From Chionoecetes opilio (Eukaryota; Arthropoda; Malacostraca; Decapoda; Majidae), in the NCBI GenBank assembly GCA_016584305.1, contig JACEEZ010010946.1:238219-302218 (forward strand): DNA of 64,000 nucleotides, read 5' to 3'. This document shows, one piece after another, positions 53,855-64,000 of this stretch. Below the pieces are notes generated by a model, which was not told where the DNA came from, did no database searches, and saw only the letters and a program-made list of their open reading frames with translations. The stretch's first letter is position 1. Each line of letters begins with the position of its first letter. A program made the position numbers and the translations under genes.

Positions 53855-55203
53855 GGAAAGGGGACCGTCAGGACTGCAACAATTACCGCGGTATTACACT
53901 GCTCAGCGTACCAGGCAAGGTGCTTGCCCATCTATTGCTGACACGAATTCGCAGTCATCTGGTGAAGCATCAGAGACCTCAGCAGTCTGGGTTCACGCCT
54001 GGTAAGTCAACAACGGACCGTATCCTAGCGCTTCGTGTCCTGGTGGAACGCCGACGTGAGTTTCGACAGGGGATGCTTGCAGCCTATGTTGATCTCAAGA
54101 AGGCGTTTGACTCAGTGCATCGTGAGTCACTCTGGGATCTTCTGCGACTTCGAGGGATTCCTGCAAGGACTATTAGTTTGATAACTGGTCTGTATTCTGG
54201 GACTGAGAGTGCTGTGAAGTGTGGGGCAGGTGTATCCAGCTTCTTTCCTGTGAATACAGGAGTGAGGAAAGGGTGCGTCCTTGCCCCATCACTTTTCAAC
54301 GCTTGTATGGACTGGGTATTGGACAAGGTTGTAGATCAAAGTGATTGTGGAGCATCCGTCGGCAACACCAAGATCACTGATCTTGTTTTTGCCGATGATG
54401 CAGTAATCTTTGCTGAGTCGCTGGAGGTCCTGGTGATGGCTCTCGAGGCGCTGCACGAGGAGGCAAAGCCTTTGGGACTTGAGGTCTCCTGGCTCAAGAC
54501 CAAGGTCCAGGTATTTGGAGACTTACTAGATGAAGCAGTAGTCTGTTCATGCGTGTGACGAGGACATTGAGATCTTGGAAAGTTTTACATACCTTGGTAG
54601 CGCAGTCCATAATGACGGCGGGTCACGTCAAGAAGTCTTACGGCGGATTGGCATAGCCCACGGTGTTATGGACTCGCTCAGCGGGAGTATTTGGCGTTGT
54701 CGGTACCTGTGCAGGAGGACAAAGATCCGGATCTTCAAGTCGCTTGTGATCCCTGTCTTACTCTATGGTTGTGAGACATGGACACTAAATAGTGACTTGA
54801 AGAGACGAATCAATGCCTTTGGTAATAAGTGTCTTCGCAGAATCATGGGGTATCGCTGGGATGATTACGTGTCAAATCAGCGATTGCACCGTGAGACTGA
54901 ATCGAGGCCTATTACCTGCATAGTCCGTCAGCGCCAACTTCGGCTATATGGGCATGTGGCACGCTACCCTGAAACCGATCCTTCCCATCGGGTTGTATCT
55001 GTAAGAGACAATCCGGCGTGGAGGAGGCTAAGGGGGCGCCCACAAGGCTCGTGGCTGGGGCAAGTTGATGTTTCTTGTCGAGAGCTGCTTGGTATGGGAA
55101 AGGAGCCTGCATGGGAACTCGCGCGTGGTGAGCCCCGGGAGTGGCGTCGTAGGGTGGGCGAGGCGACGCGCCCCTCGGCGTATGCCCCCAATGATTGATT
55201 GAT
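53855..55203 (+). pseudogene. RTE-like LINE copy C, RT and C-terminal domain
   Basis: The first frame (to 54558) carries NNYRGITLLSVPGKVLAHLL, KSTTDRILALRVLVERRREF, VDLKKAFDSVHRESLWDLLR and FADD at 54388-54399. One frameshift near 54550 moves to the frame running to 55198 (LRRIMGYRWDDYVSNQRLHR, LRLYGHVARYPE, WLGQVDVSCRELLG). The 3' end is aatgattgattgat. This is the most complete of the three copies and lacks only the endonuclease half. It is inserted upstream of the recognised PIAS exons. Confidence 0.92.
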
Positions 55204-55258
55204 ATAACTCAAATTCGTATATTAAAAAAATATTTTAATATTGTCACGGCGGACTCTC

Positions 55259-55372
55259 CCCTTAAGGTAAGGTTAGGTTAGGTAAGGTAAGGTAGTAAGG
55301 TAAGGTAAGGTAAGGTAAGGTAAGGTAAGGTAAGGTAAGGTAAGGTAGTAAGGGAAGGGAAGGTAAGGTGAT
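55259..55372. repeat. (GGTAA)n pentanucleotide repeat
   Basis: About 20 units of aaggt or ggtaa with occasional gtagtaa and gttag variants. Confidence 0.95.
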
Positions 55373-55375
55373 TAC

Positions 55376-55440
55376 AAGTCACTCCGGCCCCCACCCTGGT
55401 CACTCCGGCCTACCACCCTGGTCACTCCGGCCGCCAATAA
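55376..55440. repeat. Short tandem gtcactccggcc repeat
   Basis: The unit gtcactccggcc followed by ccaccctg occurs about three times. Confidence 0.85.
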
Positions 55441-55577
55441 AATATGAAGCTATATGTTGGTGGAAACTGGAAAGTGATATTGCTTATTCTGCAATGCTGC
55501 CACACACCAACACTAATACTTTAGATTGGCTATAAGGAACATAGTAATAGGCTTTCACTTCATTAATTTATTACGTA

Positions 55578-55925
55578 CCATAGATAACACTAAAGTCGCC
55601 AGGACAACGTTTTTTTCGATGTACAGACGTGTGGTGGCGTTCATACTTACATTTCTACATCCATGATTTCAGGAAAGTTAGAAGGGACTATCTGGAGAGT
55701 CTGTGTCATTTTGTGTCTTCATCTGTGTCATATTATGGCTATAAATGAACAAATTACAAAAATATCTACAAAGTGGCTACCACCAGTCAAGTCGCCATCT
55801 AGTGTTTATTTACTGAGTGTCGTACCGCTGTCGTCGTCGCCCGAAGAAAAAAAACCGCGTAGCGAAGTTGTAAACCGTCTATACTTGCAGATACAAAGCA
55901 TAAAACAACGCTGCACAAGACTTTC
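55578..55925. mobile_element. CCGTAGATAACACT family, 5' portion
   Basis: Starts ccatagataacactaaagtc after TA and matches the 8602-9085 element in reverse for about 340 bp (atccatgatttcaggaaagt, gtctatacttgcagatacaa). It breaks off where the corrupted sequence begins. Confidence 0.82.
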
Positions 55926-55929
55926 TATT

Positions 55930-58740
55930 ATTATTTTTTAATTATATTTAATTTTATTTTTTTTAGGTATTATTTTTTAAAATTTTTTTTTAAAACAAAA
56001 CCCAAGCTCAAGAATTTTTTTTTTTTAGATTAAATTAAAAAATGTCCTTTGGGGGCCGAACCCCCCAAAGCCCCAATTGGGGCCCCATGACTAGGGTTAA
56101 CCTTAGGGGGGGGGGCCCCAAAATGGGGCCGGGTTTTTTTTCCCAGGTAAAGGAAAATTTAATTAATTAAAAGGTAAAGGGGGCCCGGGGGTTCCGAAAA
56201 AAGGAGCACCCAAAAAAAAAGGGGAGCAGTAACAGGAAAACTTTTCCCCCCCCAAAAGCTTTATAAATATTTTTTGGGAAAGTAAGGAAAATTTTTAGTA
56301 AAAAAGGGGAAAAAAAAATTTTTTTTGGGGGGGTTTTTTCCCAAAAATTTTTTTTTTTAAAAACTAAAACATTAAAAATAAACTTCCCAAAAAACTTTCC
56401 CCCAAAAGTTGGGCATCGGGGGACTTAAAAAGGGGAGGTTTTTCGAATTTTTGGGGCGAGATTTTCGTGGGAAAAGGTTTTTAGGTAAGGTGGAGTTTTT
56501 TGGTATTTTAGGTCGGGGGGAAAATTTTTGGTACGGGAAGAGGAACTTTTTTTAAGGTTATTTTTCTTTTTGGGGGTTAAGGGAAAAATAAACAAAGGAA
56601 ATTTAACGAAAATTCCCTTTAGACCAATGGGGTTACAAATGTTTCCCTTTTTTTTTCCCCCCCCCAAAAAATTTTCCGGGGGACAACGTAAATCACACAA
56701 AAATTTATCACCAAAAAAAAGGGAAAAGGGTTTTCCGTGACCCGGTTCCGGAAAAACGGGGGGGGTTTTTCCTTTTTCCTTTTTTGGGGTTTTTTTATTA
56801 CTTTTTGGGGGGGTTTTAGTGGTGAACTGGGTAGGAAAGGTAGGTGTGGAATACTTTGTGTTTAAAAAAGGGGGAAAAGGGGGGGAAAGAAAAAATTAAG
56901 GAATACTGTGAAGGTTAATTTTTGGGTGAGATAAAAACCGGTAATTGGGGAAAGAAAAAAGGGGGGAAAGGCAGTGGTTCAGAAAAGAAAATGTTTTTAA
57001 AGTTTGGGAACAAGGGGAAAAAAAAAAATCGGGCCCAGAAGAAAAAGGGAAAAAAGGGTTTTTAAAAAATTTTGGTATTGGGCGGGGCTATTTTGTTTTT
57101 TAAAAATTTTAGGCCCGGCAATTTTTTGGGGTGCCCAAGGGGGAATAAAAAAGGGGGAAGGGGTTTTTCCCTCTTTTTTTGGGGGGAAAAAGGGATAAAT
57201 AAGCAAGCGGGGGGAAAAGGGAATGAAGTTTGGTTACTGAATGAAAGTGGGGTTTGTGAAAAAAAAAATGAGAGCGAATGGTAAAAAAAAAGGACTTATT
57301 TGGTAGTAAGGAGAAAGAAGGGGGGAATTTGCTCTGATGAAAAGGGTTTGGGAGGGGGGTGGAAATGAAATAAGGGAAAAGGAGACATTCTGGAAAAGGT
57401 TGAAAATTTGAAAACAAACAGAAGTAGTAGGACCTGGGGGGAAAGGTGGATGTAAGAGGGGAAACAGTTGGTTTTAAACGGGGGGGTTTTTACCCCCAAA
57501 AGGCCCCTGAAAAAGGGGTTTCGGGGTTAAATTTGGGAAGAAACAGAAAAGGGAAATTTGGAGAATTAATATAGGGGAACAAGAAACAGGGTGGGATTTA
57601 GGGGGATAGAAAGGGGAAATAGGAAGGTAGATCAAGTGGGAAGGGGAGCTTTTTGGGACGGTTGATGGGGGTGGATAAAATGGAAAAAGGGGGAAAGGGG
57701 GGAATAATGGGAAGGGGGGAAAGGGGAGGGGATGGGTAAAAAAAAAAGGAATAAAAGGGGGAGGGGAAAAAAAAGGTGAGGGGTGGGGAAAAAAAAATTG
57801 GAATTACAAAAAAAGGCCCCCAACGGTTGAAAGGAGTTGGCATGGGGGGCCCACCCAAGCAGGAAAATGCTAGGAAATGTATGTCAGGGAAGAATAAGGA
57901 GAAAGGGTGGGATTTTGGAGGGGGAAACCGGGGAGACGTCGGAAATTTGAAGGAAGGATGAAAAAGAGGGGGGTTTGGGTGGAAGGTGGGGGGAAAAAAA
58001 GGGGAAAGGAAAAAAGGGGAAGGGACCTGGGGGGTTTGTTGGGGAATGAAGCTGGGGTTGGATGAAAAAAAAATTTTGGAGATTTGGAAGCCGAGGAGAA
58101 AAGGGGGGGGGTATGATGGGGACCCTTGAATTAAGCAAAGAAGGGGGGAAAAGTTTTTTGGCTTTTTTGCTTTTCCCCCAACAGAAAGTGGGGGGGGCCC
58201 GGAAAAGGTTATGCAGAAATTTGGGGGTGAAAACAAAAGTGTAAAGGGGAAAATAAAAGGGGAAATAACCCAAGAGGGGGGGGAAAGGGGTGGGGGAGAG
58301 GGGGGGAAAGAAGGCGGAGATGAGAAAGAAGGGGGGGGGCCTGTGGGGTTGGATTGGGAAAAGTTTTTTAAAAAAATTTTTGGGGGGGAGGGGGGGAGGG
58401 GGGGGGGGGCCCCCGTATGGGGGGGAAAAGGGAAAGGGGAAAAAAAAAAACCTTTTTTTTTCCCCCCCCTTTTTTTTTAAAAACGGGGAAAACCCCCCCC
58501 AAAAGGCCATCCGTTTTAAAAAAAAAAAAAAAAGGTTGGGGTTTGCGGGGAAATAAATTTAAAAAATTTTTGAATGTGACCCGGGCTAAAGGGAAGATGC
58601 CCTGGAGTAAGGGGAGAATGAACTGCCTTGACTTTATGTTAGTAAACCAAAGGGCTAAGAACGGGTGAGAAGTTGGGGTGGATGAGGGGAAAGACATGAC
58701 GTAGCGGGACCCAAAAGTCATGGTAAAGGAGTATGAGTGT
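55930..58740. other. Homopolymer-dominated sequence, probably unreliable consensus
   Basis: Long G, A, C and T runs every few bases (for example gggggggggcccc and aaaaaaaatttttttt) with no stable frame, repeat or exon. The pattern is unlike any neighbouring region and unlike natural low-complexity DNA; it resembles uncorrected read consensus. No gene is called here. Confidence 0.7.
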
Positions 58741-61420
58741 TTTAAGGAAAAAGAGTGCGTAAAGAGGGAGAATGGACTTGGAAACTTAGGATGCAGTGGG
58801 GGTTATTTTGAGAAGTGGGGAGTAATGAGGATGGAAGCTGGGAGAGAATGGTTTGAGGGGTGAGGAAAAGGGTGGATGAGTGAAGAGAGATTGTTAAAGG
58901 GAAACTTAACAAAAATGGGGGAAGAGAGCATAGCAAACAAAAAAAGGGGCAAATGGAGGACAAAAGAGTTGGGGGGAACAATGAGATCGAAAGGCCCGGA
59001 AAGAAAAAAACGTCAAAAAAGGAATGAGGAAATCTGAGAAAAAATAGGTCAAAAGGAAACTGAAAGAATAGAGTATGAAAGGGCATGGGAAGAGATAAGA
59101 GTAAGAAAAGGAGGTGAAAAGCTTGGGGAGGAAAGGGAAGAGTGAAAAGAAGAGAGAAAAGGATAGGAAAACTTAGGGAAAAAAAGGGGAGGAAGGAGGT
59201 AGGGGAAGTTAAATCTTGAGAGGGAAGGAGTAGCATCAGGAAAATTTGAAAAGTGGGAAAGGCGGGCCTAAGGGGGAAAAAGGAAATGGGGAGAGCTGTA
59301 GAAGACTTTGGAAAAATATTTGGGGGGGGATGACCTGATAGTGACTTAGGGAAAAGTCACCTTAGGGGGGAAAATAGAGAATGGGATGAAGAATTGAATG
59401 GATAATTGAAGGGTATGTAAGAAAACTGAAAATGGGAAAAGGCCCCCGAATGGGCGGCATCCCGATGAATTTGTATAGAGAGGGAGGTAGGGGGTAAATT
59501 AGGGGAAAGCATGATTTTTTTGGCAATATGGAGGAGGAAAAAGGGGCCTGTGCCTGGAATGACATAGAGGCCCTATACTGGGAGACACAAGAGTAGGGGA
59601 AGGGGATTAAAAATTTTCAGGCCAAAAGCGGTATGTGCACGGAGAAATTTTTTTGTGGTGTACTGAATGAAAGACTAGGTGGTTGTGGGAAAAAAATAGG
59701 TATGGGGGAAGGCAGAAAGGGTTTAGAAAAGCGGAGAGGGGAGGGCAATATGTTTTATGAAAGAATTTATTTAGAGAAAAGGAAGGGGAAAAAAGAAATA
59801 TCTAGCCTTTTTAGATTTTAGAAGGTATGACAGAGTGGATAGGGGAAATGTATGTAAGGGATTGGGACGATTGGCATGAGTGGAAAAGGGTTTTAAATAA
59901 TAAAGGGATAGATGAGAAAAAAGGCCAAGTCAGATGGGTGACCTCAGACTGGATGGGGGGAATAGTAAGGAGGAGTAAGACAGGCGGGGTCCTTTCTCCT
60001 CTACTTTTTGGGTTATATTTTGAGGGGAAAAGGGAGTGAAGTGAAGCGTAAAGGCTGGGGGTGAAAAAAGAGATGAATGTTGGTGATGATGTATGCGATG
60101 AGTGGGGATCCTTAGTGAAAACCACAAGAGCTACAAGAGAGCTGATGTGTGACTGAGTATGGAAGGGACTCAACGTTTGGTCGTAAGGGGAAAAAGTCAA
60201 TGTTTGGGGGTGAATGGGGAGACTCTGTGATGACAGGATTTGGGGTGGGTGGGAATGAAATAAAAGACCCAAAGGTACAAGACTGGGGATTTTGGGTTTA
60301 TGAAAAAGGCTAGAAAAACTAAAAATGAGAGGGTAGCTGAGCCAAAAAAATGGGTTTTGGGGGCTAGGCAGTGTGGGAAGTGTCGGCCCCAAGTATGAAG
60401 TGGTGAGAGGACTAGGAAGGGGGTGGGAGTCCCCGCTTAGTAGGCCTGGGAAAAAAGGGGGTGGTCAGGAAGGAGTTGGGCAGATTTAAGTAACACAGAA
60501 AAAAGCAGGCAGAATAATTTGGAGCCCAAAGGTATTGGCAGTGGAAACGATTAAGGGGGACATGGGATGGAGCCTTTTAGAGAGAGGGTGCAAAGGAGGA
60601 CTGAGGTACAAGCAGAGCAACGAATGGATGACGCAAAAGGGCAAAAAGGTTTGGGGCGGAATATGTATGGAAGTGGGTAAAAAACTCAGTAAAAGTGGAA
60701 AGATGGACGTGAAATGGAAGTTTGTGAAGGATGAGAGACATGGGGGATGGCTGTATCAAAAAAGGGAAAAAAAAGGAGAGTGGAAGAGAAAGGGGGAAAA
60801 AAGAATGGCTGAGGGGGAAAGGTGAGAAATCAAAACCCGGGAAGGTACAGGGAAAAAAGGGTACCCCGGTAGGAAGGTTTTATGATGGTGGCTAGGGGGG
60901 GGACCTACTCTTCAGACCCGGGCAAAACGCTGGGGGTAAATAGTCTATGTAAGAGGGAAAAATGAGGCGCAAAGGGGTGTGTGTTTTGTTACAGGAGGAT
61001 GAAACCGTGGAGCCTTGTGCTGGAATGTGAACGGTTGAGTATGCTGAACAAAGTGTTGGAGGGAGTGGTAGGAGAGGTCGGAGTGAAGAAAGGGAGATGG
61101 AGACAGGGGAAATGGGAGGGGTCCGGGTGGGGGTGTGTGAGGGGGGAGTGACAGTGTGTGATTGGAAATGTAAAGAATTTTTGGGGAACTCTTGGAGAGC
61201 ACGTAGGAAGAGCAGAAGGCGGGGGCCCTCAGTTGGGGGGGGCCCCTATGAAGTGATGCAGAGAAGGGGAAAAGGGGAAAAAGAAATCCAGTTTTGCTTC
61301 CCCCCTTTTTCTTTTCTCCCAACAGATTTCGGGGGTGGGAGAACGGGACCAAAGGGTTTCCCGACAGCATCTGCTGGGTGACCCCAATCAAATCAAAATC
61401 AAAAACAAGGGGTAAGACGT
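58741..61420 (+). pseudogene. Corrupted LINE copy (VEHLMLECERYE family), first copy
   Basis: Recognisable pieces include a GVLSPLLFGLYFEG-like RT block at 59827-60039 and MAVETIKGDMGWSLLERGCK then GGLRYKQSN at 60535. C-terminal pieces are at 60940-61200, and a 3' end with tttcccgacagcatctgctg is near 61360. Frames break every few dozen codons, consistent with many indel errors. The same blocks recur downstream, giving a second copy. Confidence 0.62.
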
Positions 61421-62720
61421 GACTGAGTATGGAAGGGGCTTCACGTTTTGGTTTTTTAAAGGGGAAAAAGTCAAGTGTTTGGGGGTGAATGGGGATGACT
61501 CTGATGAGACAAATTTTGGGGGTGGGTGGGAACGAAATAAAAGAACGAAAGAGTACAAGTATCTGGGGTTTTTGGGTTGGGTATAAAGGCTGTAGAAAAA
61601 TAAAAGAGAGGATAGCTAACCCAACCCGTGGGTGGAAGGCTAGGCAGTGTGGGAAGATTTGGGCCAACAATAGAAGTGGGGAGGGACTATGGAAGGGCTG
61701 GCAGTCCTAGCATTTTTTATGGCCTGGAAACAATGGGTGTGGTCAGGGAAAGGGGTTTTTCAGATTTGGGAAATAAAAAGAAACAAACAGGGGAGAATGC
61801 ATTAGGGGCCAATAGGGTTTGGGGAGTTTCGATTTGAGGAGACATGGGTGGAGCAGTTCAGAAAAAGGATGAAAGGGAGGACTGAGGGAAGAGCTAGACT
61901 GAACGAATGGTGACAGCAAAAGGGCAAGCAAGGTTTGGGCTGGATATGATGGGGAAATGTGAAGACTCAGTAAAGTGGGAAAAATGACAGGGGAACTGGG
62001 GAATTTTTGTGACGGGGTGATGAGACTGGGGGGTATCTTTTTGCAAAAGGAAAAATAGGAGTGGAAAAAAGGGAAAGGGGAAAAAAGAATGGTGAGGGAA
62101 AGAGTGAGAAATAAAAAATGGAATGGTACGGAGAAAGGACCAGCCACGTATAAAGGGTCTATGATGGGGGCTAGGGGGGACCTACTCTTTAGAGCCAGGA
62201 CAAAGTCGTGGAGAATAGTCGTATGTACAAGGAAAAAGATGGCACAAGGTGTGTGTGATGTGTGTGCAGGAGGGATAACCGTGGAGCACTTATGCTTTGG
62301 GAATGTGAACGGTAGATTATGCTAGAACAAAAATTTGAGGTAGTGGAAGGGGAAGGGCGGAGTGGGAAAAATGGCGAGGATGAGAACAGAGGTGGGGATG
62401 GGTACCTGCGGGTTTTTGGGGCTGAGTGGGGAGTGACGTCGTGTGATTGAGAGGTAAAAAAATTTTTGGGAAATCTTGGGAAACCGTAGGAGAGAGCATG
62501 AGAGGCAGGGGGCCCCTCAGGGATGGGGGACCCCGTATGAATGTGATGCAGAGAAAGGAAGGAGGGGAAAAAGAAATCCCTAGTTTTGCTTCCCCCTTCT
62601 GCTTCTCTCCCAACAGATTACGTGTGTGGGAGAACGCCGGACCAAAGGCTTCACTGACAGCATCTGCTGGTTGACTCCCAAATCAAGATCAAGATCAAGA
62701 TCAAGATCAAGATCCTCCTT
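61421..62720 (+). pseudogene. Corrupted LINE copy (VEHLMLECERYE family), second copy
   Basis: Readable frames include GWVGTK, YKGCRKIKERIANPTRGWKA and RQCGKIWANN. A degenerate VEHLCF C-terminal motif is near 62280. The 3' end reads gaacgccggaccaaaggctt, cactgacagcatctgctgg, then atcaag repeats (62683-62715). The cleaner minus-strand copy at 20009-20540 shares this 3' end. Confidence 0.68.
62683..62716. repeat. (ATCAAG)n LINE tail
   Basis: Five to six hexanucleotide units at the 3' end of the LINE family. Confidence 0.92.
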
Positions 62721-62867
62721 GTGAAGGCCAGGGGGGGCATTTTGGAACACTACTAAGACCATCTTAGGGGACTAAGACCATCTTAGCGCTAGTTGGACAT
62801 TTTCGGATGCAAATTTTGCTCCGCCTAAGACAGTGCAGCGAGTGTAGGCTAAGGCAAGGTTGGGGTC

Positions 62868-63664
62868 AAGGAAGCTAGAGTACAAGGAAATCTGACTCCA
62901 CAGTAAAGTTTGAAACCCGTACGGTGCTGCCATCTATGTCGAACACAGGGTGTCTCTCTAGCTTCCTTGGTGGCGATGGTGGTGGTACTTGCCTCGCCGC
63001 AACCCAAAACCCTTGTGTTGCCTCAGAAAAATATTCATATTTCTTGGCTTTACTCATCTCTTACACAAGATAGGCCTATTTTGTTTGCATCAGTGAATCA
63101 GGCAGTGATTGTTCAACAACAACATACCATTCATAACTCAATAGGGTAAAAAATAAAGTCATGACTGACTATCACAGGAGTAGGCGAATTTTTAGGTTTT
63201 CAGTGCATTGAAATGTTGTACTCCTACCCGATATTACCAAGCTACCAGATGATATTTATGAAAGCTGAGCCTACCATCGTGTTCATAATACATTGCTGCA
63301 TATCATGAGCATAAAAATGTTACACTAAGACTACACTAATATTAAGATAATTGAAGGAAAGTAAAAGAGTGTATAACAGTTTTTCTTGCTTATTTGCTTC
63401 AATCGCTGTAACTCCATCAGTTTTGGTCGCATTCAATTTTCAAGAACAGTTTTCAAAATCCTTATACGTTTCCGCTTCCTGTGGTATGTAGCACGTACCA
63501 ATAGGAAAAGAGTAGGTGGTCAAAATGGCTAAGAAAGTTAAACTACTACTGCAAACTGGCACAGTGACGGGTGAGCATTGCTCCCTATACAGGAGAGACT
63601 GTTCTCGGGAGAGCTATCAGAGGCTCCACCCGTCACGGTGATTTCCTTGTACTCTAGCTTCCTT
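62868..63664. mobile_element. 797-bp TIR element with perfect 25-bp ends and 10-bp target duplication
   Basis: The left end aaggaagctagagtacaagg plus aaatc and its exact reverse complement on the right give 25-bp TIRs. They are flanked by ggttggggtc on both sides (62858-62867, 63665-63674). A third copy of ctagcttccttgg lies internally at 62959. No transposase is visible. The target length is at the upper edge for Mutator-like elements (8-10 bp); the superfamily is unassigned. Confidence 0.9.
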
Positions 63665-63719
63665 GGTTGGGGTCGTCTTAGCCCGCAATTTTCTCCGTCA
63701 CCATAACAACAATGGTTAT

Positions 63720-63905
63720 ATTATTGGTTATATATTATATATTTAGCTGTATACGTATTTGCTTATAATACACTATGTAGTATATATATGTATATATATA
63801 ATATATATATTATATATATACTATATTATATATATGTATTATATATATTATATATATATATTATTAATATATAATATATAAATATATATATAGTATATAT
63901 ATATA

Positions 63906-63954
<49 letters not shown>

Positions 63955-63985
63955 TTGGTGTGGCTATATATATACTATATATATA
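63720..63985. repeat. TA-rich microsatellite at the window end
   Basis: Degenerate tatata tracts with interspersed atatatat and tatgta for about 260 bp. Confidence 0.93.
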
Positions 63986-64000
63986 GGGGCTGGTGGAATG

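Noticed and set aside
57598..58721. Pro/Phe-rich ORFs of 117-212 codons
   Set aside because: They lie in the corrupted homopolymer block and result from C and T runs.
58742..60392. Ser/Leu/Pro-rich minus-strand ORFs
   Set aside because: Antisense of purine-rich, error-prone LINE sequence; no motif.
53612..64000. SAP-domain exon of the PIAS-like gene
   Set aside because: No SAP-like helix sequence was found on the minus strand up to the window end; it may lie beyond the window or be hidden in the corrupted block.

Overview
This 64 kb window is eukaryotic nuclear DNA, most likely from an arthropod and probably a decapod crustacean. That placement is inferred from three things: short exons with GT-AG introns that join in phase, TTAGG-type repeats, and a very high load of Tc1/mariner-Tigger-like, hAT, piggyBac-like, Harbinger and non-LTR elements with long GA, TA and GGA microsatellites. 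No operons, bacterial genes or CRISPR arrays were seen.

Two host genes, both on the minus strand, could be assembled exon by exon. (1) A MAP3K4/MEKK4-type MAP kinase kinase kinase runs from an ATG at 9465 off the left edge. Seven exons (9338-9465, 4478-4642, 3801-3904, 1674-1855, 1227-1412, 522-644, 1-99) join with matching splice phases. They encode only the N-terminal regulatory part; the kinase domain lies outside the window. (2) A PIAS/Su(var)2-10-type SUMO E3 ligase has eight phase-compatible exons between 53611 and 45971 covering a linker, the PINIT domain, the SP-RING, an octapeptide repeat and a SUMO-interacting motif. A possible further exon lies at 18610-18983, across a 27 kb intron. 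The SAP-domain start was not found.

The rest is transposon-derived. Left to right: MITEs and a fold-back cluster in the MAP3K4 introns (0.7-9.2 kb); SINE, RTE-like LINE, Harbinger and piggyBac-like elements and a 27-bp minisatellite (10-18.4 kb); a 6.1 kb hAT-type element with a perfect 8-bp target duplication holding nested elements (19.4-25.5 kb); a Jockey-like LINE with CCHC knuckles and a Tc1 relic (25.6-29.2 kb); a five-level nested stack (31.2-36.2 kb); further Tigger-like and MITE copies and an intact 181-codon ORF (36-45 kb); a MULE-like element carrying a PHD-finger ORF, itself hit by an RTE-like LINE, inside a PIAS intron (48.1-50.0 kb); another RTE-like copy (53.8-55.2 kb); a stretch of strikingly corrupt, homopolymer-rich sequence containing at least two copies of one LINE family (about 55.9-62.7 kb); and a 797-bp TIR element with a 10-bp target duplication (62.9-63.7 kb).

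The two host genes are a stress-MAPK kinase kinase and a SUMO ligase in tandem orientation. Nothing in the sequence shows a functional link between them. The most informative feature is the nested transposon record: several elements have an empty-site counterpart elsewhere in the same window, which allows insertion order to be read directly.
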